Source: Methylophaga sp.
GTDB lineage: Bacteria > Pseudomonadota > Gammaproteobacteria > Nitrosococcales > Methylophagaceae
Direction: 5' to 3'
NCBI RefSeq assembly: GCF_030651745.1
Contig: NZ_JAUSCC010000093.1
Coordinates: 1-39,348 of the forward strand
DNA: 39,348 nt
Positions 9,061-18,995 of this stretch are shown here, piece by piece (the first letter of the stretch is position 1; every line of letters begins with the position of its first letter). Below the pieces are notes generated by a model. That model worked only from the letters and a program-made list of their open reading frames with translations, ran no database searches and was not told the origin of the DNA. Position numbers and translations under genes: made by a program.

Positions 9061-12000
9061 TTGAGCGACAATGCTGAGGCCCGTGATTATCTGTTAACTG
9101 TGCTGATCAATCATCAGGCACAGGCAGTCTTTATCTTTCAGGATAATCTGTTATTAACTGCTAATTCAGAAACATTGCGCCTCATCAAAGCTCAAAATGA
9201 AGGCGATATTCTGGGATTATCATTCAGTGATTTTTTTGATGAACAGCTGGATGACTTCCATTTAACTCCCCATTTACCAATTCAATTTCCATTAACACTG
9301 ATTGGCTTGAGTCAAGCTCAGCGCTACCCCGCGACTCTGGCCTTAGATAACGGTAATAAATTACTGGTGATTTTAGCCAGTCAAATTCAGCCCGGACCAG
9401 CTCAACACTGGTTATTCACTGATCTGGATTCATCCTCGACGCTTATTGGGCACTGGATATATAACAGCGCCACCTCTCTTTTATGGTGGGAATCTCAAAC
9501 TTATGAGATTTTTGCCAAGTCAGCCGAACAGTTTTCACCATCAATATCGACAATATTGCATTTGGTGCATCCTGACGATAAACAACAGGTTGAAAATGCG
9601 TTTAATCAGGCCATTACTGAACAAACCAAGATTGATATTTGCCACCGAATAATAACTACAGATGGGGAAATAAGATTTATCCGACAACGCGCTACCTGGG
9701 GTTCAGAGAATATTGAACTGTTGGGCACTGTTTTGGATTTAACAGATATAAAGCAACATATCAGTCATAGCGATCATAAATTACGAGTGATGGATGAAAC
9801 CCAGCGAATCGGTCATATGGGCAGTTGGGAATTTGATTTATTAAAAAACGAAGTGACCTGGTCTGAACAGACAGCTGAATTGTTTGGTATAAAACTGGAA
9901 GAGTTTGATGGAACCATAGAAAGTTTCCAGCAATTTATCCTGCCAGATGATAAGGTGAATCTGGATGTAGCTCGGGCTAAACCAAATAACAGTGGCATTA
10001 TCGAGGCTGAATATCGAATTACCCGTAATAATGATGGTGCTATTCGCTGGTTATTTGAATGTGGCAAATCAATTTTAAATGCAAGTGGACAGGAAATACG
10101 CCGTTTAGGCATGGTCATCGACATCACCGAGCGTAAACGACTGGAGATGATACAGCGACTGGAATCCAGCATGGTAGAAGCTGTTGCTGAATCTCTGGAA
10201 TTACCCCAGATAATGGAAAAAATTGTGCTCGGTATTGAGGAGATCATACCGAATACCATCGCCTCGATTTTACTATTGGATGAAGAGGGCAAACAGCTAC
10301 TCCATGGCTCAGCACCAAATTTACCCAATCATTATAACGATGCTATTCATGGAGAATTTATAGGCCCACAAACAGGTTCCTGCGGAACAGCGGCCTATCT
10401 CAAAAAGCCAGTAATTGTTGCAGATATCGAACATGATCCGTTATGGGCAAACTATTTTGGGCTGGCTTTGGCATGTAATTTACGAGCGTGTTGGTCTCAC
10501 CCAATATTTGATGAAAAACAAAACGTTATCGCGACATTTGCGGTTTATCACAACACGATAAAAACACCAGAACCAGAACAGCTTGATACCATCGAGCGCA
10601 TCTCGAAAATTATCTCTATCGCCATTTGCAAGCAGCGCGATGAGCAACGTATCCGAACCAGTGAAAGCCGTTTTCGTGAAGCGTTTCAGGACGCTGCGAC
10701 AGGTGTGGCAATCACTACGACAGATGGTCGAATTCTCGAATGCAATCAGGCCTATAGTGAGATGCTGGGGTATTCCGTTGAAGAGTTGTCCCAACTTAGC
10801 TTTCAACAGCTGACCCATCCCGATGATATAAAGCAGAATGAGCAGCAAATCAGCGATATATTACTTGGCATCCACGATAGTCGTGTTATGGAGAAGCGCT
10901 ATATCAGCAAATCCGGTGACACGATCTGGGCTCGGCTAAGTGTGACTTCGCAACGTGATCAGAACGATCGACCGATACACCTTCTTGCTATATGCGAAAA
11001 CATTACCGAAATTAAGCTGGCAGAAGCCAAGCGCTCAGAAGCCGAAAGGTCGTTGACACAATTACTGCGTAATTTACCTGGATTGGCGTATCGATGTTTA
11101 TTTGATGAGCATTGGACCATGCTGTATGTCAGTGAATCATTCAAACGATTGACAGGCTACGAGCCAGAGGAAGTTCTCAACAATAAATCTATCGACTTTG
11201 CCAGCCTGATCCACCCTGATGATCGACAATTAACTACAGAGATCACGGTAAAAGCGTTGCAGGAGAAACAATCCTTTCAAGTGGAATATCGGATTATCCA
11301 TAAAGATGGCAGGATTCGCTGGTTTTGGGAGCAAGGCAGTGGTGTCTCCAACGATGATGGCAATATTGAATTGATAGAAGGTTACATTACTGACATCACC
11401 TTGCAGAAAGAAGCTGATGCCAACATACGTGAGAGTGAACAGCGCTTTCAAATTTTGTCAAAAGCGACCAATGACGCCATCTGGGATTGGAACCTTATCA
11501 CCAATGAACTCTGGTGGAGCGATAATTTTGAAACCTTATTCGGGTTTTATGCCGAACAGTCAAAGCCCTCATTTGAGGGCTGGGAAAAACGTATTCATCC
11601 TGATGATCGCAATAGGGTGGTGAATAACCTCATACGGGCAGTAGCAGAAAACCAACAAAGCTGGTCAGACAGCTATAAGTTTCGACGCCAGGATGGAAGC
11701 TATGCTGATGTAATTGATCGTGGTTATGTGATCTACAATCATGCCCACCAAGCTATTCGGATGGTCGGCGGTATCACTGACATCAGTGAGCGGCTTGAGA
11801 TGGAAGAAAAGTTACGCCAATCCCAACGCCTGGAAGCGGTAGGTCAATTAACCGGTGGCGTTGCCCACGACTTTAATAATTTACTGACAGTTATTGTCGG
11901 TAATGCTGAAATTATCACCGAGTCACTTGCTGCGGATTCCAATCTTCGTGGTTTATCACAAATGATTCAGGAAGCAGCCGATCGTGGAGCCGAACTGATC

Positions 12001-12945
12001 GGCAGTTTATTGGCGTTTGCCAGACGTCAGCCTCTGGATCCGAAACACATTGATACCAATCAATTATTAAAAAATTTCCAATCATTATTGAGTCGTTCGT
12101 TAGGCGAATCTATTCAGTTGGAGCTTGCCTTACAAGCCGATATCTGGCTGGCTCAGGTTGATCCTGGACAGTTGGAAAATGCCTTATTGAATCTTGCGCT
12201 GAATGCCAGAGATGCGATGCCTTCTGGGGGGCGACTTTTAATCGAAACACTTAATGTCTCGCTCTCGGAAGACTACGCTTTACAACATGATGTGACTGCC
12301 GGAGATTATGTCATCATTGGTGTTTCCGACACCGGTATCGGTATTGCCCCTGAAAATCTGGAGAAGGTATTCGAACCATTTTATACCACCAAAAGTAAAG
12401 ATAAAGGCACCGGTCTGGGTTTAGCGATGGTTTATGGCTTCGCCCGCCAAAGTTTAGGGCATATAAATGTCTATTCTGAACTCGGTCAGGGAACCACCAT
12501 AAGACTCTATTTACCTCGGTCTCCGGTGGAAATTGCTACAGCAGAGAACCCTGCGGTTCTTCCTATTCAGCCCAAAACGGGCAAAGAGCATATTTTAGTG
12601 GTTGAAGACGATGATCTGGTCAGAAGCTATGTTATTTCACAGTTAGAATTTATTGGCTATCAGGTAACAAGCGCATCAAATGGACAGGAAGCGATGGAAA
12701 TCATCCAGAGTGAGGTACAGATCGATCTGTTGTTTACCGATGTGGTGATGCCTGGTGGAATGAGTGGCCGGGATTTGTCTGACAAGGCACAACGTCTCCG
12801 CCCACAATTAAGAGTGTTATTCACCTCGGGTTATACTGAAAATTCAATTGTCCATCATGGTCGATTGGATCCCGGTGTTATGTTACTGAGTAAACCTTAT
12901 AGCCGTGATGAGTTGTCGAGCAAAATACACCAGGCATTGGATTGA
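9061..12945 (+). CDS. Soluble multi-PAS/GAF hybrid histidine kinase
   Basis: 1294-residue sensor kinase without membrane helices, so a cytoplasmic signal is likely. Domains in order: a weak N-terminal PAS-like region (about 1-125), PAS_3-type domains (about 130-232 and 250-360), GAF (about 366-520), then PAS domains (about 535-650, 667-783 and 792-915). After these come HisKA with the phospho-acceptor His936 in AHDFNN, an HATPase domain (NALLNLALNARDAM, DTGIGI, GTGLGL), and a C-terminal receiver with Asp1227 in LLFTDVVMPG. The HDFNN H-box and the attached receiver are typical of the HisKA-4-like hybrid group. The frame opens with TTG at 9061 and only a weak GAG ribosome site at 9051-9053, so translation may be inefficient. 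The REC-EAL gene 60 bases downstream is the obvious phosphorelay partner. Confidence 0.93.
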   Translation: MSDNAEARDYLLTVLINHQAQAVFIFQDNLLLTANSETLRLIKAQNEGDILGLSFSDFFDEQLDDFHLTPHLPIQFPLTLIGLSQAQRYPATLALDNGNKLLVILASQIQPGPAQHWLFTDLDSSSTLIGHWIYNSATSLLWWESQTYEIFAKSAEQFSPSISTILHLVHPDDKQQVENAFNQAITEQTKIDICHRIITTDGEIRFIRQRATWGSENIELLGTVLDLTDIKQHISHSDHKLRVMDETQRIGHMGSWEFDLLKNEVTWSEQTAELFGIKLEEFDGTIESFQQFILPDDKVNLDVARAKPNNSGIIEAEYRITRNNDGAIRWLFECGKSILNASGQEIRRLGMVIDITERKRLEMIQRLESSMVEAVAESLELPQIMEKIVLGIEEIIPNTIASILLLDEEGKQLLHGSAPNLPNHYNDAIHGEFIGPQTGSCGTAAYLKKPVIVADIEHDPLWANYFGLALACNLRACWSHPIFDEKQNVIATFAVYHNTIKTPEPEQLDTIERISKIISIAICKQRDEQRIRTSESRFREAFQDAATGVAITTTDGRILECNQAYSEMLGYSVEELSQLSFQQLTHPDDIKQNEQQISDILLGIHDSRVMEKRYISKSGDTIWARLSVTSQRDQNDRPIHLLAICENITEIKLAEAKRSEAERSLTQLLRNLPGLAYRCLFDEHWTMLYVSESFKRLTGYEPEEVLNNKSIDFASLIHPDDRQLTTEITVKALQEKQSFQVEYRIIHKDGRIRWFWEQGSGVSNDDGNIELIEGYITDITLQKEADANIRESEQRFQILSKATNDAIWDWNLITNELWWSDNFETLFGFYAEQSKPSFEGWEKRIHPDDRNRVVNNLIRAVAENQQSWSDSYKFRRQDGSYADVIDRGYVIYNHAHQAIRMVGGITDISERLEMEEKLRQSQRLEAVGQLTGGVAHDFNNLLTVIVGNAEIITESLAADSNLRGLSQMIQEAADRGAELIGSLLAFARRQPLDPKHIDTNQLLKNFQSLLSRSLGESIQLELALQADIWLAQVDPGQLENALLNLALNARDAMPSGGRLLIETLNVSLSEDYALQHDVTAGDYVIIGVSDTGIGIAPENLEKVFEPFYTTKSKDKGTGLGLAMVYGFARQSLGHINVYSELGQGTTIRLYLPRSPVEIATAENPAVLPIQPKTGKEHILVVEDDDLVRSYVISQLEFIGYQVTSASNGQEAMEIIQSEVQIDLLFTDVVMPGGMSGRDLSDKAQRLRPQLRVLFTSGYTENSIVHHGRLDPGVMLLSKPYSRDELSSKIHQALD

Positions 12946-13005
12946 ATATGCTTAAACAACTATTAATTCACGGTTTTATTAAACATGGATGATAAAGGAA
13001 ACTCT

Positions 13006-15147
13006 GTGCAGATGACCGAACTTAAAGTGTTGATTCTGGACGACAATAATCTCACGGCAAGAGCAATAGCAAATGTCGCTGAGTTTATTGGTTTATCCGC
13101 CAAAGTAACATCAGATTTTCAGAGCTTTCTCAATATTCTGCAGGAGTGGAAACCCCAATATCTGATTGTAGATTTGATCATGCCGGATATGGATGGCGTG
13201 GAAGTTTTAGGCGAGTTAGGCAAAATGCGAGTTGAGGCACAATTGATTATCACCAGTGGTGCTGGTCAACAATTACTGCATGCTGCCGCACGTTCAGCCG
13301 GTGCCCATGGTTTGAATGTGTTGGGAATTTTACCAAAGCCTTTTAACCCTAAAGCCTTTCGGGATTTGATTAATGCAGAGTCAAGTAACACTGCTGACAA
13401 TACCTTCGGTAGACAATTACGCGCCGAAAGTCAGGTCAATACGCTTACTGTTACTGAACTTGAGCAGGCGATTAATGCCCGTGAAATTTATCTGGTCTAT
13501 CAACCAAAAGTCTCTTGTATCAGCGGTGCTTTAACAGGTTTTGAAGCCTTGGCGAGATGGCATCACCCGGAAAAAGGCTTTATTTCTCCGGAAAGGTTTA
13601 TCCCGTTAGCCGAACAACATAATTTAATTGATCGTTTAACATTGCAGGTTTTTGAACAGGCATTACCGTTTCTCAATCAACTGCAGGATGCTGACTCGAC
13701 TCAAGGAATACAAAATCGTGGCTTATTGCTTTCGGTAAATATTTCTGCAGCATCACTCAAAAATCTAATGTTATTCAAGCAGATAGAATCTCTTTGTGAG
13801 AGCAATAATGTCAAACCAGATCAGCTTATTCTGGAGCTGACCGAAACCGCGGCAATGGATGATCCTGTTATGTCTTTGGATATCTTAACCCGACTGAGAT
13901 TACGCGGTTTTCGATTATCGATTGATGATTTTGGAACGGGCTTTTCTTCGATGCTGGCATTGGTACGCATGCCTTTTTCAGAAGTCAAAGTGGATAAGAC
14001 CTTTGTTATGACATCGGCAGATTCACGCGAATCAAGGCTGGTGATCAAAGCCATTATCGAGCTGGCTCATAGTTTGAATATGCAAGTGGCAGCAGAAGGT
14101 ATCGAAGATAACGAGGCACTTGAATTGCTAAGGAAAATGGGCTGTGACCAGGCTCAAGGTTATTTTATCGGTCGTCCTATGTTGCCAGATGCTTTTATTG
14201 AGTGGTCAAAACAAAGCTCAGAACATATTGATTTACATAGAATTAAACATTTGCATGGCTTAGGTTTATTGGACAGTGAACCAGAGCAGCGTTATGACAG
14301 ACTGACTAAACTCTGTACGCGGTTATTTAACGTGGATATCAGCCTGATTTCGTTGATTGATGAAAACCGGCAATGGATAAAATCTTCACAGGGATTCAGT
14401 CAACGTCAGACTGAACGCTCCATTGCCTTTTGCAATCAGACCATTGCCCAAGATGATATTTTTATCGTTCCCGACACCTTGCTTGACGATCAATACGTCA
14501 ACAATATTATGGTTACTTCAGCCCCTTATGTACGTTTTTATGCTGGCTGTCCTATTCGTGCCAAGTCCGGCGAAAAGTTAGGAGCGCTTTGCTTGAAACA
14601 TCCTGAACCCAGAGAATTTTCAATTAAAGACAAAGTGCTATTAAAACAACTGACGGAGATGGTTGAAGAAGAAATCGATTACAATCCATTCCTGGATGAA
14701 GATAAATTAACCGGACTTCTCAACCGTGAGGCGTTTGAGCGAAGAGCACAGAAATTACTGACTATTTTTGGACCGTATCAAATTCCCATCACCATGTTTT
14801 ATTTTGATTTAAATAACTACAAACGTCTTATCCACGCCCACGGAATCTCAGCGGGTGACGAAGCCCTGATTCATTTTTCCCGCTTATTGATGGAAACTTT
14901 TACCGATACGGAATTAGTTGCCCGGCTGGTAGATGATGAGTTTGTCGTTTTATGCATTTGCGAGCCAACGGGGACACCGCTGGAAACTTTATCCGAGGCA
15001 GTTAACAACTATAACTCAACGGTTAGCCCACACCTGAACATTGAATATACTGTAGGTACTGCATCAAGCCAGGCAATGATAAATGTCGATTTACAATCTT
15101 TATATATGTATGCCGACACCGATTTATACGAGCATAAAAGTCACTAG
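13006..15147 (+). CDS. REC-EAL-GAF-GGDEF protein, probable c-di-GMP phosphodiesterase
   Basis: Response-regulator-type cyclic-di-GMP enzyme. The receiver (about 6-123, phospho-acceptor Asp56 in LIVDLIMPD) is followed by an EAL domain (about 149-400), a GAF domain (about 412-555) and a C-terminal GGDEF-like domain (about 564-711). The EAL site looks intact: E180-A-L in FEALARW, ELTETAA, DDFGTG, KVDKTF, AEGIED and GYFIGRP. The GGDEF motif is replaced by VDDEF (642-646), so cyclase activity is unlikely and the domain may be regulatory. The start is taken as GTG at 13006 because AAAGGA (12994-12999) lies six bases before it. An ATG at 12985 would add seven residues but has no ribosome site. Context suggests phosphorylation by the hybrid kinase upstream. 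Confidence 0.92.
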   Translation: MQMTELKVLILDDNNLTARAIANVAEFIGLSAKVTSDFQSFLNILQEWKPQYLIVDLIMPDMDGVEVLGELGKMRVEAQLIITSGAGQQLLHAAARSAGAHGLNVLGILPKPFNPKAFRDLINAESSNTADNTFGRQLRAESQVNTLTVTELEQAINAREIYLVYQPKVSCISGALTGFEALARWHHPEKGFISPERFIPLAEQHNLIDRLTLQVFEQALPFLNQLQDADSTQGIQNRGLLLSVNISAASLKNLMLFKQIESLCESNNVKPDQLILELTETAAMDDPVMSLDILTRLRLRGFRLSIDDFGTGFSSMLALVRMPFSEVKVDKTFVMTSADSRESRLVIKAIIELAHSLNMQVAAEGIEDNEALELLRKMGCDQAQGYFIGRPMLPDAFIEWSKQSSEHIDLHRIKHLHGLGLLDSEPEQRYDRLTKLCTRLFNVDISLISLIDENRQWIKSSQGFSQRQTERSIAFCNQTIAQDDIFIVPDTLLDDQYVNNIMVTSAPYVRFYAGCPIRAKSGEKLGALCLKHPEPREFSIKDKVLLKQLTEMVEEEIDYNPFLDEDKLTGLLNREAFERRAQKLLTIFGPYQIPITMFYFDLNNYKRLIHAHGISAGDEALIHFSRLLMETFTDTELVARLVDDEFVVLCICEPTGTPLETLSEAVNNYNSTVSPHLNIEYTVGTASSQAMINVDLQSLYMYADTDLYEHKSH

Positions 15148-15182
15148 AAAGGTTGATTTTTTATCACTTCGTACCAATATTC

Positions 15183-15202
15183 AAAGCTAGATAGCTTTTT
15201 TT
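15183..15202 (+). terminator. Weak candidate intrinsic terminator after the EAL gene
   Basis: AAAGC (15183-15187), a six-base loop, GCTTT (15194-15198) and an uninterrupted T-run to 15202. The stem is short and AT-rich, but the T-run and the location 36 bases after the stop codon fit a terminator. The rest of the 236-base gap before cysJ is AT-rich and should hold the cysJI promoter. I could not pick out a convincing -35/-10 pair or a CysB site. Confidence 0.5.
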
Positions 15203-15383
15203 AAACTTCACCGATTACATTCACAATAATTTACAAAAAATCTTCTACACTACGATTTAGCATAACTTATCTATATCCAAAATAGTTATATTAAAATCAG
15301 AACATATAGTTTCTATTTATATGTTGTTTTTGTTATTTTGTGCTGTGCTTACAGCTTATTCTTTTAAGAGATAACCCATTACC

Positions 15384-17183
15384 ATGAATATCAGGCTGCC
15401 AAATGCCCCGCTGACAGATGAACAGTTACAGCTGTTGAATAATTTACTGCAAGGCCTGGAAGGCTGGCAGGTAGATTGGTTGTCTGGCTATTTAGCAGGT
15501 TATCGTGCTGCCCAGCATGGTGGCGAAATCGCGGGGGCTTTATCACCCCAGCCAGAACAATCAGTAAAACTGACCATTCTGTATGGTTCGCAAACTGGCA
15601 ATACCGAAGGTGTTGCCAGCCGATTTGCTGAAAAAGCCAAAGCCAAGGGTATTGAAGCCAAGCTGTTGGATATGGCGGAGTACAAACCCCGAGAATTAAA
15701 AAATGAACAGTATTTGGCAGTATTAACCTCCACCCATGGCGAAGGCGAACCACCTGATAATGCCATGGATTTATATGAGTTTCTCAATAGTCGTAAAGCC
15801 CCGGGGCTAAAAGGATTGCAATACAGCGTGTTATCGCTTGGTGATTCCAGTTACGAATTCTTTTGCCAGACAGGTAAGGATTTTGATGAACGTCTGCTGA
15901 AACTCGGTGCAACCGCTGTTATTCCTCGAGTTGATTGTGATGTGGACTATGACGATCTGGCGGAAAAATGGATTAATGACTTCATTGAATCATTGAGTAG
16001 CTCAATGCAGGCAATTGCTGCATCACCGTCAGCCTCAGCTGCAATGACTCATAATGAACCGGTTGTAAAATACGATCGCAAACAGCCTTTTCCCGCTTTG
16101 ATATTGGAAAATCAGATCCTTAGTGGCCGCGGTTCCAGCAAGGAAGTCCGGCATATCGAAATCTCGCTGGAAGGATCTGGATTGCAATACCAGCCGGGCG
16201 ATGCGTTAGGAGTCTATCCACAGAATGATCCTGAACTGGTGGCCATGCTTATCGATGCCTTGGGTTTTGCTGCCGATACATTGGTCGAGGTTGATGATCA
16301 ATCAGAAACGCTGGTCAATGCCTTGATGCAGCATCGCGAAATAACAGTATTGACTCGTCCATTAGTTGAAAAATGGGCAGAACTGGCCCATTCAGATGAA
16401 TTAAGCCGATTGATGGAAAACAAAGCTGCCGTAACAGAATGGATTCGTGGGCGTGATGTATTGGATCTGGTGCAAAGCTACCCGTTGCCGGAAATCGATG
16501 CCAATGGTTTTATCAAGCTATTGCGTAAACTGCCGCCGAGATTGTACTCAATTGCGTCCAGTCAGGCCGCGGTGGATGAAGAAGTACATATTGCCGTGGC
16601 AACCGTTCGTTATTCGGCTCATAACCGAGAACGTGGAGGTGTAGCGTCAACCTGGCTGGCCGATCGCTTATCCGAAGATACCACCATTCCGGTTTATATC
16701 GATGGCAATAAAAATTTCAAATTACCGGCCGATGATGATGCACCGATTATTATGATTGGTCCCGGTACCGGTGTGGCACCATTTAGAAGTTTTATGCAGG
16801 AACGTGAGGAGCGGGGCGCTCGTGGAGCCAACTGGCTGTTCTTTGGCGATCAACATTTTCTCACTGATTTTCTGTATCAGACCGAATGGCTGGCCTGGCG
16901 TAAATCCGGTTTGTTAACCCATCTGGATGTGGCTTTTTCTCGTGATCAACAAGAGAAAATCTATGTGCAGCATCGCTTGCGTGAAAAATCCATCGAGATC
17001 TGGAACTGGTTGCAGGATGGCGCACATGTATATGTCTGCGGTGATGCTGACAATATGGCCCCGGACGTTAACGAAGCTTTGATTGATATTATCAGTCAGC
17101 AGGGCAGCAAAAGCCGCGAAGATGCCACTGAATATCTGCGCCAACTGACGCGTGATAAACGTTACCAACGTGATGTGTACTAA
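15384..17183 (+). CDS. cysJ: Assimilatory sulfite reductase (NADPH) flavoprotein alpha subunit
   Basis: Passes electrons from NADPH through FAD and FMN to the hemoprotein CysI for six-electron reduction of sulfite to sulfide. It has 599 residues, the same length as the E. coli protein. The FMN-binding flavodoxin domain starts near residue 62 (LYGSQTGNTEG). The FAD domain includes RLYSIASS near 385. The NADPH module includes IGPGTGVAPFRSFMQER and YVCGDADNMA, and the C-terminus is RYQRDVY. The TAATG junction overlaps cysI by one base, so the two subunits are translationally coupled. cysH is not in the window. The sulfide product would feed cysteine or the MetZ enzyme encoded at 32712. Confidence 0.97.
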   Translation: MNIRLPNAPLTDEQLQLLNNLLQGLEGWQVDWLSGYLAGYRAAQHGGEIAGALSPQPEQSVKLTILYGSQTGNTEGVASRFAEKAKAKGIEAKLLDMAEYKPRELKNEQYLAVLTSTHGEGEPPDNAMDLYEFLNSRKAPGLKGLQYSVLSLGDSSYEFFCQTGKDFDERLLKLGATAVIPRVDCDVDYDDLAEKWINDFIESLSSSMQAIAASPSASAAMTHNEPVVKYDRKQPFPALILENQILSGRGSSKEVRHIEISLEGSGLQYQPGDALGVYPQNDPELVAMLIDALGFAADTLVEVDDQSETLVNALMQHREITVLTRPLVEKWAELAHSDELSRLMENKAAVTEWIRGRDVLDLVQSYPLPEIDANGFIKLLRKLPPRLYSIASSQAAVDEEVHIAVATVRYSAHNRERGGVASTWLADRLSEDTTIPVYIDGNKNFKLPADDDAPIIMIGPGTGVAPFRSFMQEREERGARGANWLFFGDQHFLTDFLYQTEWLAWRKSGLLTHLDVAFSRDQQEKIYVQHRLREKSIEIWNWLQDGAHVYVCGDADNMAPDVNEALIDIISQQGSKSREDATEYLRQLTRDKRYQRDVY

Positions 17184-18883
17184 TGAATACTAAATTACCT
17201 GAAGCTGAACAACTCAAACTCGACAGCCGTTATCTGCGTGGCACGATTGCCGAAGGGCTGGATGATGCTGTTACCGGTGCGATCTCGGAAGATGACAACA
17301 AGCTCACCAAGTTCCATGGCAGTTATATGCAGGATCATCGGGATCTGCGTGATGAACGTCGTCGCCAAAAGCTGGAACCGTTATATTCCTTTATGGTTCG
17401 GCTGCGTATTGCCGGCGGTGTTGTCACACCCCAACAATGGCTGGGGCTGGATGCGATAGCCGATGATTGTTCAAATGGCACACTACGCATCACCACCCGC
17501 CAGACATTCCAATACCACGAAGTTCTGAAAAGAAATTTGCGTAGCTTAATGCAGCAGGTTAATGCGCTGGGACTGGATACCAAAGGGGCCTGTGGTGATG
17601 TGAATCGTAATGTGGTGACCAACGTCAATCCGCATCAATCCTCAGTGCATGCCGAAGTCCATCAGATATCCAAAGCCATCAGCGACCATCTGTGCTGGCA
17701 GTCAGGCGCCTATGCTGAAATCTGGCTGGGTGAACAATGTGTTTATCAACCGGGAAAATCTGAAGAGCCGTTCTATGGTGATCGCTATTTACCGCGTAAA
17801 TTTAAAATTGGTATAGCCATTCCACCGGAAAATGATAGCGATGTCCTGGCCAACGATATTGCGTTAATTGCCATTATTGAAAACAACGAGTTGGTCGGAT
17901 TTAACGTCGCAGTAGGTGGCGGTATGGGCATGACCTATGGCGAAACAGCTACTTTTCCGCGCTTAGCCACCATGGCCGGTTTTGTGCCAAAAGATCAGAT
18001 TGTTAAAGTCTGTGAAACCATTGCCGCCATTCAACGTGATTTCGGTGATCGCAGCGTCAGAGCACATGCACGTTTTAAATACACCATCGATGATCATGGT
18101 ATTGACTGGTTCAACGAAAAATTCACCGAATACCATGGTGAGGCCATGACTCCAGCCAGACCCTTTGAATTATTACGTAATGGCGATCGGTTTGGCTGGA
18201 TCCAGGGTGAAGATGGTCAATGGCATTTGACCTTATACATATACAGCGGGCGTGTTGCTGATACGGAAACGCTGCAATTGCGTACGGCTTTAAGAGAAAT
18301 TGCCAAGGTGCATACTGGCGAGTTTCGTATGACCTGTAATCAGAATCTGATCATTGCCAATATCAGCCCTGAACAGAAACCAGTTATTGAACAGCTGGTC
18401 GAAAAATATCAACTCGATATCGGTGAAAGCCGTCCGGCATTACGATTAAATGCGATGGCCTGTGTTGCCTTGCCTACCTGTGGGCTGGCGATGGCTGAAT
18501 CAGAGCGTTATTTACCGACATTTCTCAATAAACTAGAGCAAATAATGAGTGATGTGGGACTGCCGGAAGAGTTGATTAATATTCGAATTACAGGATGTCC
18601 GAACGGCTGTGCCAGACCTTACCTGGGTGAAATAGCCTTAACCGGCAAAGCGGTAGGGCGCTATAACCTGAACCTGGGGGCCGACTTCAGTGGTCAGCGA
18701 TTAAATCGTTTGTATCTGGAAAATGTTGATGAAAAAACCATTCTGCAAACACTGAAACCAATGCTGGAGCAGTTTGCCGCTGAACGTCAGCAAGAAGAAC
18801 ATTTTGGAGACTTTTTGATACGGGCCGGTATTCTCGGCGCTGAACGGTCACCGGAAATGATGCATAAGGCTTTAAAAGATTGA
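17183..18883 (+). CDS. cysI: Assimilatory sulfite reductase hemoprotein beta subunit
   Basis: Siroheme and [4Fe-4S] catalytic subunit of NADPH-sulfite reductase. The 566 residues match the family (about 570). The cluster ligands are seen as Cys427 and Cys433 (ACVALPTCGLA) and Cys472 and Cys476 (TGCPNGCARPY), the last cysteine also bridging to siroheme. The active-site basic residues lie in the conserved RTTRQTFQ-type block near residue 105 (here LRITTRQTFQYH) and in KGACGDVNRNV near 134. It overlaps cysJ by one base and ends before a palindromic repeat shared with the convergent ettA gene. Confidence 0.97.
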   Translation: MNTKLPEAEQLKLDSRYLRGTIAEGLDDAVTGAISEDDNKLTKFHGSYMQDHRDLRDERRRQKLEPLYSFMVRLRIAGGVVTPQQWLGLDAIADDCSNGTLRITTRQTFQYHEVLKRNLRSLMQQVNALGLDTKGACGDVNRNVVTNVNPHQSSVHAEVHQISKAISDHLCWQSGAYAEIWLGEQCVYQPGKSEEPFYGDRYLPRKFKIGIAIPPENDSDVLANDIALIAIIENNELVGFNVAVGGGMGMTYGETATFPRLATMAGFVPKDQIVKVCETIAAIQRDFGDRSVRAHARFKYTIDDHGIDWFNEKFTEYHGEAMTPARPFELLRNGDRFGWIQGEDGQWHLTLYIYSGRVADTETLQLRTALREIAKVHTGEFRMTCNQNLIIANISPEQKPVIEQLVEKYQLDIGESRPALRLNAMACVALPTCGLAMAESERYLPTFLNKLEQIMSDVGLPEELINIRITGCPNGCARPYLGEIALTGKAVGRYNLNLGADFSGQRLNRLYLENVDEKTILQTLKPMLEQFAAERQQEEHFGDFLIRAGILGAERSPEMMHKALKD

Positions 18884-18885
18884 GA

Positions 18886-18986
18886 TTAACCGCCGCGTCA
18901 CAGAGAAATTAAATTAAGTGTTTTTACATGGGTAGGTCGGGTTAGCGAAGCGTAACCCGACACACATCCTGTGACCTGGTGGTTAA
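18886..18986. repeat. Nested palindrome (REP-like) between convergent cysI and ettA
   Basis: An outer inverted repeat (18886-18903 with 18969-18986, 15 of 18 positions paired) encloses a perfect GC-rich inner one: GTCGGGTTA at 18936-18944 and TAACCCGAC at 18953-18961, with GC-GAA-GC between. From memory, similar GTCGGGTTA-GCGAAGC-GTAACCCGAC units are dispersed between genes of many bacteria as REP-like repeats. Here it occupies the gap between two convergent genes and probably acts as a bidirectional terminator or mRNA end-protecting structure. No transposase is nearby. Confidence 0.75.
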
Positions 18987-18995
18987 TTATTCAAA

